Positions 1-5,204 of a stretch of 5,240 nucleotides of DNA are shown one piece after another. The stretch comes from Chloroflexota bacterium. Lineage in GTDB: Bacteria > Chloroflexota > Anaerolineae > Anaerolineales > UBA4823. A program made the position numbers and the translations under genes. Within the stretch, counting starts at the first letter, position 1. Each line of letters starts with the position of its first letter. The stretch lies in assembly GCA_030669775.1 (NCBI GenBank), contig DAOVCZ010000154.1:1-5240 (forward strand), written 5' to 3'. The notes under the pieces were generated by a model, which saw only the letters and a program-made list of their open reading frames with translations, made no database searches and was not told where the DNA came from.

Positions 1-164
1 TTGTTATCCATGCTTCACGTCCTCTTCGTTTGAAGTAAGGTATTTCATTCACGTCTCTTATTGATATCTTATACCAGAATTGCATATATTCTAATTACTT
101 AGTTCTTATCCATCTAGTGCACTTTGGCGGAGAAGGATGTAGGCAGAATTGCGTATAAGGAAAT

Positions 165-192
165 GACCTTCCAGTATCTCAAGTGGAAGGTC
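165..192 (-). terminator. Probable terminator of the SHOCT operon
   Basis: GACCTTCCA and TGGAAGGTC form a perfect 9-bp stem (165..173 with 184..192) around a 10-nt loop. On the minus strand it is followed by ATTTCCTTA, a weak T-rich tract. The position, about 40 nt after the last SHOCT gene, fits a terminator, though the T-run is poor. Confidence 0.55.
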
Positions 193-201
193 CCAGGATG
201 C

Positions 202-225
202 ACCAATTATTTTATTTCAATTGGT
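202..225 (-). repeat. AT-rich hairpin just after the small SHOCT gene
   Basis: ACCAATT (202..208) and AATTGGT (219..225) pair as a 7-bp stem with a 10-nt AT-rich loop, starting 6 nt after the stop codon. It may protect the 3' end of the transcript or add to termination with the next hairpin. Confidence 0.45.
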
Positions 226-231
226 TTGTCT

Positions 232-447
232 CTAATGGATATCCAGTTTCATCAATTCGTACTGCTCACGGGTAATCTCACCACGGGCATAGCGTTGGTC
301 TAAAATCTTGCTGGCGTTTAGCTCCAGCACTTGGGTGGTGCTGGGGGACCGTTGGCTGCTGGCAAACAGAGATTTAACCAACCAAATTGCCAAGGCAATC
401 AATCCTCCCCAAAAAAAGAGTAAAAATAACAACCCAAAAATCATCAT
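232..447 (-). CDS. Small single-TM SHOCT-domain protein
   Basis: This 71-residue protein has one TM segment (about 3-24, FGLLFLLFFWGGLIALAIWLV) followed by Lys25, a Ser/Thr/Gln linker and a C-terminal SHOCT domain at about 46-71 (SKILDQRYARGEITREQYELMKLDI). The positive residue after the TM suggests a cytoplasmic SHOCT domain. The start at 447 is preferred over the in-frame ATG at 471 because AAAGGA (457..462) lies 9 nt before it, while the longer form has no ribosome site and adds a polar leader. The stop is TAG. Its SHOCT core RYARGEITREQY is identical to that of the gene upstream, and the DNA is almost identical there too, pointing to duplication or conversion. Function is unknown. Confidence 0.85.
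   Translation of the reverse strand: MMIFGLLFLLFFWGGLIALAIWLVKSLFASSQRSPSTTQVLELNASKILDQRYARGEITREQYELMKLDIH
260..294 (-). repeat. SHOCT-core DNA repeat, copy 1
   Basis: This 35-nt stretch encodes the RYARGEITREQY core and differs from the copy at 544..578 at only three positions, two or more of which are silent. Such nucleotide identity is higher than in the rest of the two genes. Confidence 0.75.
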
Positions 448-456
448 GTTACACAA

Positions 457-462
457 TCCTTT
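457..462 (-). promoter_or_regulatory. Ribosome binding site deciding the start of the small SHOCT gene
   Basis: AAAGGA on the minus strand lies 9 nt before the ATG at 447 and inside the longer alternative reading from 471, so it argues for the shorter protein. Confidence 0.65.
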
Positions 463-515
463 CATCCTCATATCTGCGTCATTGCGTCATTGAGGTGTTA
501 TGACTCAATATTCGA

Positions 516-908
516 TTAATTCAAATCCTCTAACATCTGCAGGTATTGCTCACGGGTGATCTCACCACGGGCATAACGGATCTGCAAAATTTCACGCGGC
601 GAAGGTTGAGCTTCTGCTTGTTGAACGGTGTCGGCTTTTCCTTCCCCACTGGAGGTCAAACCTCGCACCAACCAGACGATACCCAGGACAACCAGTACAA
701 CAAAACCAACTGGAACCAACCACATAAGAATCATCCCAATCCAGCCAAAGGAGCCAAAACCCCAGCCATGCATCATGCCTGAGGGCCACCCGCTCATCAT
801 TCCCCATCCCCAGTTATTCCAACCCCCCAGCAGGCTTGTGCCAACCAATAAGACAAGCAGAAATGCGATACCAAAAACAGCAACAGCCATCCAATAAGAT
901 TTCTTCAT
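516..908 (-). CDS. Two-TM SHOCT-domain membrane protein with Gly/Trp/Met-rich loop
   Basis: This 130-residue protein has TM1 at about 7-27, a loop at 28-56 rich in Gly, Trp and Met (GMMSGW, GMMHGWGFG), TM2 at about 57-81, a polar linker and a C-terminal SHOCT domain at about 104-130 (PREILQIRYARGEITREQYLQMLEDL). Two TM segments place the Met/His loop outside and the SHOCT domain in the cytoplasm. SHOCT is a short helical module common at the ends of small bacterial membrane proteins; its function is mostly unknown, with oligomerisation proposed. The Met/His loop could bind copper or another soft metal (inference). The ATG at 908 has AAGGAG 9 nt upstream (918..923); the stop is TAA. It is first in a two-gene unit with a SHOCT paralog 68 nt downstream and has the 11-bp repeat operator in front. 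Confidence 0.9.
   Translation of the reverse strand: MKKSYWMAVAVFGIAFLLVLLVGTSLLGGWNNWGWGMMSGWPSGMMHGWGFGSFGWIGMILMWLVPVGFVVLVVLGIVWLVRGLTSSGEGKADTVQQAEAQPSPREILQIRYARGEITREQYLQMLEDLN
544..578 (-). repeat. SHOCT-core DNA repeat, copy 2
   Basis: This is the partner of the stretch at 260..294, in the same orientation and at the same place in the SHOCT domain of the upstream paralog. Confidence 0.75.
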
Positions 909-932
909 AGAACTCTTCTCCTTTTCGCCTTT

Positions 933-938
933 ATCTTA
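933..938 (-). promoter_or_regulatory. Possible -10 box of the SHOCT operon
   Basis: TAAGAT on the minus strand matches the -10 consensus at four of six positions. No good -35 lies 17 nt upstream; that place is taken by the last 11-bp repeat, as expected for an activator-dependent promoter. Confidence 0.4.
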
Positions 939-949
939 ACAAAGCTATA

Positions 950-988
950 TGAAGCTTCCTTGAAGAGTATTTAAAGATTTGGTAAAGA
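950..988 (-). promoter_or_regulatory. Four 11-bp-spaced direct repeats: probable OmpR/PhoB-type operator
   Basis: On the plus strand TGAAGC (950..955), TGAAGA (961..966), TAAAGA (972..977) and TAAAGA (983..988) start exactly 11 bp apart. On the minus strand, the direction of the SHOCT genes, they read TCTTTA, TCTTTA, TCTTCA and GCTTCA. Tandem repeats at an 11-bp period are the signature of winged-helix OmpR/PhoB regulators binding one face of the helix head to tail. The nearest repeat lies 11 nt from a plausible -10 box, the placement of an activator site that replaces a -35. The response regulator in this window is the obvious candidate, but binding is inferred. Confidence 0.7.
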
Positions 989-991
989 TTC

Positions 992-1272
992 CCAATGGGC
1001 ACAGGAGGTGTCGATCTTCACAGGATGATTTTGCATGGAACTCCCCCCAGGTTAATGGTTATTGACGGTTTCAAATGCTAATTTCTTACCTGCACGGCAT
1101 AAGCAACAATGCCTATTCGTTTAGGAGCTCTTCGACGGTTTTCCTCCATTCTATTCTGTGTTAAAAATCCAAACATTGGAGATTTGTAAGGAATTTTGAT
1201 ATGGAGGTGCAGCGAAATAATATTCTATATGAGAGGTAAGACCTGAGCCATACGAATAGTCCAAATGCAGTC
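992..1272. other. Intergenic stretch without recognised genes
   Basis: This is the inner part of the gap of more than 400 nt between the divergent SHOCT and secreted-protein genes. I see no coding region with a ribosome site and no tRNA or recognisable structured RNA. I looked for a tRNA-Sec, given the selenoprotein, and found none. Confidence 0.5.
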
Positions 1273-1291
1273 CCCGATTCACCATATCGGG
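1273..1291. repeat. Inverted repeat next to the putative -35 box
   Basis: CCCGAT (1273..1278) and ATCGGG (1286..1291) are perfect complements around a 7-nt spacer. The repeat ends directly at the putative -35 hexamer of the secreted-protein gene, so it could be an operator. It could also be chance. Confidence 0.35.
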
Positions 1292-1320
1292 TTGACTGAT
1301 CCAAATTCAAGAGAATCAAT
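1292..1320 (+). promoter_or_regulatory. Possible sigma-70 promoter of the secreted-protein gene
   Basis: TTGACT (1292..1297) resembles a -35 box and is followed 17 nt later by ATCAAT (1315..1320), a weak -10 match. The spacing is ideal and the predicted start of transcription is just before the ribosome site. An inverted repeat abuts the -35 on its upstream side. Confidence 0.35.
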
Positions 1321-1333
1321 TTCATTTCGTAAT

Positions 1334-1338
1334 AGGAG
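1334..1338 (+). promoter_or_regulatory. Ribosome binding site of the secreted-protein gene
   Basis: AGGAG lies 7 nt before the ATG at 1346 and decides between that start and the longer in-frame start at 1265. Confidence 0.75.
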
Positions 1339-1345
1339 AAAAATA

Positions 1346-1912
1346 ATGACAGCTGCAATCAGTAATCGAAAGACAATTCTTGTTAGCTTGGTTGTGATGG
1401 CACTCTTGATCCTTACCGTTGGTATTGCCAGCGCAGAAGGGTTCACCCACGCACCAGTTATCGATGTAGATGGTGTAGATTATTACATGGCCGGAGTACC
1501 CGATGGACCGAATGGAGAAACGGATATCCCCGGGCATGAGTGGGTACAGGCAGGCCCGAATCAAGTAGTAGGCAAGCACTTTAATACAGGCCCGTGGGGT
1601 GCTTCCCAATGGTGGTCTTCCGATGCACCAGATGGTGAGTATTTGTTCGCGGTACACGGCATCATCGACACCTGGTCACCTGAAAAGGCAGCCAGCTATG
1701 CGTCTCGGGGGTATGTGCATTATCACGAACTCGTTAGTGTATCCATCCCACACACACTACACCCAGACAAAGTTGTCTGGTTGAAGCACACCGCCAGGAC
1801 GAGCTTCACTCTCAATGGGGGTCCTCACTCAGAGTTTTACCATGAGGTAACCCCGGGCGTTGATTACGACTTCATCCCGCTCGGATTTGAGCCCTACCCC
1901 GAAATTCCCTGA
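1346..1912 (+). CDS. Secreted His-rich protein of unknown function
   Basis: I do not recognise a named family in this 188-residue protein. Residues 1-30 are a Sec signal peptide: positive n-region NRK, hydrophobic core ILVSLVVMALLILTVGI, and ASA before Glu31 as the cleavage site. There is no lipobox and no cysteine. The mature part of about 158 residues is rich in Trp, Tyr, Pro and Gly and has eleven His: 35, 64, 78, 104, 125, 127, 136, 139, 148, 161 and 166, including YVHYHEL and PHTLHP. This could bind a metal such as copper or zinc, but that is speculation. The ATG at 1346 is chosen because AGGAG (1334..1338) lies 7 nt upstream and the signal peptide begins there; an in-frame ATG at 1265 has no ribosome site and adds a non-signal extension. 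The stop is TGA, followed by a strong terminator. It is convergent with the kinase operon and divergent from the SHOCT genes. Confidence 0.87.
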   Translation: MTAAISNRKTILVSLVVMALLILTVGIASAEGFTHAPVIDVDGVDYYMAGVPDGPNGETDIPGHEWVQAGPNQVVGKHFNTGPWGASQWWSSDAPDGEYLFAVHGIIDTWSPEKAASYASRGYVHYHELVSVSIPHTLHPDKVVWLKHTARTSFTLNGGPHSEFYHEVTPGVDYDFIPLGFEPYPEIP

Positions 1913-1967
1913 TTGTGACGAGATCCAGCATCCGATCTAATCGAGCTGCTGAGATTAATAAAAACAT

Positions 1968-1996
1968 GGCTCGAGCCGACAGGCTCGAGCCTTTTT
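1968..1996. terminator. Bidirectional rho-independent terminator between convergent genes
   Basis: Two identical copies of GGCTCGAGCC (1968..1977 and 1982..1991) are separated by GACA. Since each copy is its own reverse complement, they pair as a perfect 10-bp GC-rich stem with a 4-nt loop. TTTTT follows at 1992..1996 on the plus strand, ending the secreted-protein gene 56 nt after its stop. On the minus strand the stem is followed by ATGTTTTTATT, so it can also end the kinase operon, about 95 nt after its stop. Confidence 0.88.
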
Positions 1997-2090
1997 ACGT
2001 GTCTTGAAATGGCGTTTTCTAAATATACGAATAATTACTCAACCATGAAGTATTTAGGGCTCACAACTGCAGAGTCACTTGCATTAAAAA

Positions 2091-3245
2091 TTATCCTTCA
2101 ACCGGCAGAGTGAATGTAAATGTGCTGCCTTTTCCAGAACCAGGACTCTTGACCCAAATCCGTCCCCCATGTGCTTCAACCAGGTGTTTGGCAATCGTCA
2201 ACCCTATCCCGCTGCCTCCCCCTACCCGGGAACGAGATTTATCAATTCGATAAAAGCGTGTAAATAAATGCTCCAAGTGTTCAGCTGGGATACCAATCCC
2301 AGTGTCGGAAATGGAAATGTATATCTCATCCTCATGCCGGATAGCTGTTATTCGAACTCTTCCTCCGCTAGGAGTATATTGCAAGGCATTACCCACTAGA
2401 TTCAACATAACCTGACTGATGCGGTCATGATCAGCTTGTACTGGGGGCAGACCATTGGGAACATGGCTCTCAAGAACCACACCTTTATCCCCGAACTGCA
2501 GCTCCAATCGTTTGACTGTTGCTTCCACTAAGTCAATTATATCTATTGGTTGTAAATGCAATTCAAACTCTCCAGCTTCTACCTGGCTAAGTTCCTGTAA
2601 ATCGCTGACTAATCTTTGCAATCGATCAGCCTCTCGATAGATTCCGTGAAACGTTCCTTCATTAGCAGGTAATACACCATCTATCAAGCCTTCCATCGAA
2701 CCTTTGATAGCCGTCAAAGGAGTGCGTAGCTCATGGGAGATATCGCCAATCAATTGGCGGCGCATTGTTTCGACCTGCTCCAATTTTGCAGCCATTTGAT
2801 TGAAACTTAAGGCTAATTGGGACAACTCATCTAGTTCATCTTTCGATGGATCTCCGGGTACGTGCACTCGTTCTTCGTAATGTCCTTCAGCAATGAACCT
2901 GCTGGCGATCATCATCTCTCGTATTGGATTCACCACTTGCCTGCTGACAAAGAAGCTGACCGCAACCGCAGCTATCACAGCCGCCAAAGTAGCTATTGTC
3001 AGCGCCTCATTTACAGCTGTTCGAAAATTGGTGAACAGGTCTGCGTTTAAATCCATTTCCATGGGAGAAGAACCCATCATGCTCACCATCATTGAACCCA
3101 TGGCTGCTAAATGGCGATCAAATGATCTTGGTACGACAAACTCGGCTGCCGTTATGAGGACGACAGCCCCGATAATAATGACAATCAAATATGAAATAAA
3201 AAATTTCCAACTTAAGTGACGTCGTACAGCAGAAATCATTATCAT
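2091..3245 (-). CDS. Membrane sensor histidine kinase with Met-rich sensor loop
   Basis: This 384-residue kinase is the partner of the regulator it overlaps by 4 nt. TM1 is about residues 15-37 and TM2 about 82-100, enclosing a short extracytoplasmic loop (38-81). That loop holds seven methionines between residues 49 and 64. The HAMP domain follows at about 101-155. The dimerisation/phospho-acceptor domain has the H-box GDISHELRTPLTAIKG with His171. The ATPase domain has the N-box around Asn282-Asn286 (NLVGNA), the G1 box DTGIGIP (314-320), the F box LFTRFYR and the G2 box GGGSGIGL (342-349). It looks catalytically intact. The methionine cluster suggests soft-metal sensing such as Cu(I) or Ag(I), or methionine oxidation sensing; this is inference. 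The ATG at 3245 has GAGG 4 nt upstream; Met3 is an alternative start. Transcription probably ends at the hairpin near 1968..1991. Confidence 0.96.
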   Translation of the reverse strand: MIMISAVRRHLSWKFFISYLIVIIIGAVVLITAAEFVVPRSFDRHLAAMGSMMVSMMGSSPMEMDLNADLFTNFRTAVNEALTIATLAAVIAAVAVSFFVSRQVVNPIREMMIASRFIAEGHYEERVHVPGDPSKDELDELSQLALSFNQMAAKLEQVETMRRQLIGDISHELRTPLTAIKGSMEGLIDGVLPANEGTFHGIYREADRLQRLVSDLQELSQVEAGEFELHLQPIDIIDLVEATVKRLELQFGDKGVVLESHVPNGLPPVQADHDRISQVMLNLVGNALQYTPSGGRVRITAIRHEDEIYISISDTGIGIPAEHLEHLFTRFYRIDKSRSRVGGGSGIGLTIAKHLVEAHGGRIWVKSPGSGKGSTFTFTLPVEG

Positions 3246-3925
3246 CCAACCTCGTCTTCAAAACGATACCCTACTCCGCGAACAGTGACGATATATTCCT
3301 CGCCAATTTTTTGCCGGATATGACCAATATGCACATCTACAACCCTTAATTCTCCATAATATTCATGCCCCCAAACATCTTCCAACAATTGCTCTCGGCT
3401 GAGAACCAAACCGCGATGTTCTGCCAAAGATTTCATCAAATCAAATTCGGTCGATGTTAATTCGATTTGCCGATCATCAACCCAGACCTGTCTTCTTCCA
3501 GTATCAATTCTGATATGTTCAAAGACAAGCACACCTCCCTCAGTAGAACCACCCCCGTTGCTCATTCGACGTATTGCAGCTTTGATACGGGCGACCAATT
3601 CTCGCGGGCTGAAGGGTTTGGTCACATAATCGTCAGCCCCGATTGTGAGTCCAACAATTTTATCGATTTCTTCTGATTTTGCGGTCAGCATTATTACATA
3701 TGCATCTGACTCACGGCGAATTCGATTCAGCAGCTCAATCCCATCCATACCAGGGAGCATGATATCCAGCACGATCAAGTCAGGATTAAAAGCACGAAAG
3801 GCTTGAAGTCCTGATTGTCCATCTGTGGCGGTATATATCTCATAACCTTCGGGGCGGAGATACGATGTCACCAAATTAATTATGGATTCTTCATCATCGA
3901 TAACCAATACTTTAACTTTCGACAT
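3242..3925 (-). CDS. OmpR/PhoB-family two-component response regulator
   Basis: This 227-residue protein has the full architecture of the family. The receiver domain (about 3-118) shows the acidic pocket Asp10/Asp11, the phospho-acceptor Asp54 in VLDIMLPGMDG, Thr81 in MLTAK and Lys103 in DDYVTKPF. The winged-helix DNA-binding domain (about 130-225) has the typical ELTSTEFDLMKSLAEHRGLVLSRE-type start and ends with VDVHIGHIRQKIG and VRGVGYRFE. When phosphorylated it should bind tandem direct repeats as a head-to-tail dimer. The ribosome site is weak (GGGG about 7 nt before ATG 3925), fitting translation within an operon. Its TGA stop overlaps the kinase ATG by 4 nt (ATGA), so the two are translationally coupled partners. 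The 11-bp repeats at 950..988 are a good candidate target. The exact ortholog is not clear, so no symbol is given. Confidence 0.97.
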   Translation of the reverse strand: MSKVKVLVIDDEESIINLVTSYLRPEGYEIYTATDGQSGLQAFRAFNPDLIVLDIMLPGMDGIELLNRIRRESDAYVIMLTAKSEEIDKIVGLTIGADDYVTKPFSPRELVARIKAAIRRMSNGGGSTEGGVLVFEHIRIDTGRRQVWVDDRQIELTSTEFDLMKSLAEHRGLVLSREQLLEDVWGHEYYGELRVVDVHIGHIRQKIGEEYIVTVRGVGYRFEDEVG

Positions 3926-3954
3926 TCGATTGCCCCATTAACTTTCTTCTTCAA

Positions 3955-4395
3955 TCATTGACTTCGCCCTTCCAATGGATGCCCTGCAGCTTTCCATGTG
4001 TTGAATCCGCCTTCCAGGTTCCAAACATTGGTGTAACCCAGGTTCACCAGGGTCTTTGCTGCAATACTGCTCATACTCCCGCTGCGACAATACAGGATTA
4101 TTTTGGCATCTTTATCTGCGGGCAGTTGATCCAAATTCTGGTCGAGCTGATCAAAGGGGATCGAAAGATCGGTGTTCGGGATGTCTCCTTCAAAGGGTAT
4201 ATGCACATTTACGAAGGTGAAATCCTTTTCTTCCAGCATGGCTTGTAATTCTGGAACGGTGACGTCAGTGTACATTCCACCATCAATTGGCACTAATTTC
4301 CCAATATTTTCTCCAGTGGATGGTGCAGTTGAAGCACTACATGCAGCTGCAATTAATGTTCCAATAACCAGGACAATAATCAATACTCTGTTCAT
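3955..4395 (-). CDS. Rhodanese-domain lipoprotein (extracytoplasmic sulfurtransferase-like)
   Basis: This 146-residue protein has one rhodanese domain behind a lipoprotein-type signal peptide. Residues 4-15 are hydrophobic and are followed by AAAC, with Cys19 as the probable lipidation site; the Ala at -3 is a less common lipobox choice. The rhodanese domain spans about residues 44-142: it opens with TDVTVPELQAMLEEKDF and has the catalytic loop CRSGSMS at Cys103, followed by AAKTLVNLGYTNVWNLEGGFNTWKAAGHP, the classic C-terminal signature of single-domain rhodaneses. Such proteins carry a persulfide on the loop cysteine; the substrate here is unknown. It starts at ATG 4395 behind a GGAGAG site and stops at TGA, showing that TGA is a normal stop in this genome. 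It lies 68 nt after the selenoprotein gene and 29 nt before the response regulator, so co-transcription is likely. Pairing with the Trx-like lipoprotein suggests a shared envelope redox or sulfane-sulfur task (inference). Confidence 0.9.
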   Translation of the reverse strand: MNRVLIIVLVIGTLIAAACSASTAPSTGENIGKLVPIDGGMYTDVTVPELQAMLEEKDFTFVNVHIPFEGDIPNTDLSIPFDQLDQNLDQLPADKDAKIILYCRSGSMSSIAAKTLVNLGYTNVWNLEGGFNTWKAAGHPLEGRSQ

Positions 4396-4463
4396 CTTAC
4401 TCTTCTCTCCATTAGAATTATTTCAATCTGTGTATATAGAAGTCACTAATTGGTGTTGAGAAT

Positions 4464-5198
4464 CTAACCACCCACAAACTGGGGAGCGAGCACTTCCGTG
4501 AGAATTTCGACCACTTCTGGGGTGTTCCCGACATACAAAACGATGATTTTCCCGGAGTGATAAAAATGAGGGCTATCGATCCACGTGATCATGGTTGTAC
4601 CAACAGAACTTCCATCAGCGGACACCCGCATCACTTCCTGAAAAGCTTCCTCTTCGCTGACATATTCAAACACTTGCACATCTTCGCCATTAAGCTTGAT
4701 GATCTGACCCTGAGGAGTGAAAAACGGCTGGGATACACTTTCCCCAGTTTCAACTGAGGTCCCTGTGGATTTCAGATTGGCAATCAAACCGTCGTAATCA
4801 GAAACAATTTGCTCCGGTTGTTCATTCAACACTAACCGGATTTGTTCTTCTAATATTTCAGCGGGCTGTTCACCGATCCCGGTCCAAAGAATCGTTCCAT
4901 CGGGATCCAGCAATACAAAACCCGGGTGACCTCGTAAGGCATAAGCTTGATACACAGATTTCCCGGTCGAAGAATTTGCATCAATGTGGCGAAATTCGAC
5001 TTTATCTTGATACTTCTCTTCCAACCCGTTCACGACGGGTACCATTTTGGCTCAAGGAGCTCAAGGATCTGTAAAAAAGAATAGTAATGTGTACCCATCA
5101 GGTGATGGGGTAATTGGTGAGACTTGACTACCTCCACAAGCACTCAACAGGAATAACATCGATATGGGTATCACGAACAACAACCAAAGATTTCTCAT
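4464..5198 (-). CDS. Selenocysteine-containing thioredoxin-like lipoprotein with UxxU active site (two in-frame TGA codons)
   Basis: This 244-residue protein is read with TGA codons 46 (5063..5061) and 49 (5054..5052) as selenocysteine. Residues 1-20 are a lipoprotein signal peptide with lipobox LLSA before Cys21. Residues 36-125 are thioredoxin-like: a hydrophobic strand TLLFFF, then TDP-U-A-P-U-AKMVP, which aligns without gaps with the usual FWAEWCGPCKMIAP region; the DANS strand end; and the expected cis-proline at Pro92 (GHPGFVLLDPDG). Residues 157-244 form a separate domain that I cannot name, with the conserved-looking stretches GTTMITW, PHFYHSG and APQFVGG. Cys21 is the only cysteine, so the two Sec residues would be the only redox centre. 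The ATG at 5198 has an AGAGG ribosome site (5205..5209) 6 nt upstream. The stop is TAG. It heads the minus-strand operon. Likely role (inferred): extracytoplasmic thiol/selenol oxidoreductase anchored in the membrane. A double nonsense pseudogene is the alternative but is very unlikely. Confidence 0.9.
5024..5054 (-). promoter_or_regulatory. Putative bacterial SECIS element for both UGA codons
   Basis: On the minus strand the mRNA after the second UGA forms a perfect 6-bp stem, ACCCGU (5040..5035) with ACGGGU (5029..5024), closed by the 5-nt loop CGUGA (5034..5030). A short lower helix is possible between CCA (5050..5048) and UGG (5023..5021), leaving unpaired U at 5041. The loop begins 17 nt after UGA codon 49 and 26 nt after UGA codon 46. 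Known bacterial SECIS elements have a short apical loop with a G in its first two positions, about 16-37 nt after the UGA. This hairpin fits for both codons. SelB binding is inferred. Confidence 0.78.
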
Positions 5199-5204
5199 CA
5201 CATA

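Noticed and set aside
75..157. Direct repeat CAGAATTGC(A/G)TATA at 75..88 and 144..157
   Set aside because: Two AT-rich 14-nt copies with one mismatch and no gene context; not enough to call a site.
448..471. Longer N-terminus of the small SHOCT protein
   Set aside because: No ribosome site before the ATG at 471, while AAAGGA sits at the right distance from the ATG at 447.
475..492. Two tandem copies of TGCGTCAT between the SHOCT genes
   Set aside because: Only two short units; no role visible and easily explained by slippage.
1265..1345. 27-residue N-terminal extension of the secreted protein
   Set aside because: It has no ribosome site, overlaps the inverted repeat and putative promoter, and would put polar residues before the signal peptide.
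913..1345. A tRNA-Sec (selC) gene in the long intergenic region
   Set aside because: No cloverleaf, TCA anticodon arm or long variable arm could be recognised.
2893..3219. Plus-strand open frame opposite the kinase gene
   Set aside because: It is a shadow of the kinase coding strand with no ribosome site or recognisable protein features.
4464..5045. A complete 193-residue protein starting at Met52
   Set aside because: It would lack the first strand and active site of the Trx fold, has no ribosome site, and leaves a lipoprotein signal peptide in the same frame unexplained.
3242..5063. Alternative genetic code in which TGA is a sense codon
   Set aside because: The rhodanese, response regulator and secreted-protein genes all end properly at TGA, and the regulator TGA overlaps the kinase start codon.
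4464..5198. Pseudogene with two nonsense mutations
   Set aside because: The only two stops fall on the two catalytic cysteine positions, both are TGA, the frame is otherwise intact, and a SECIS-like hairpin follows.
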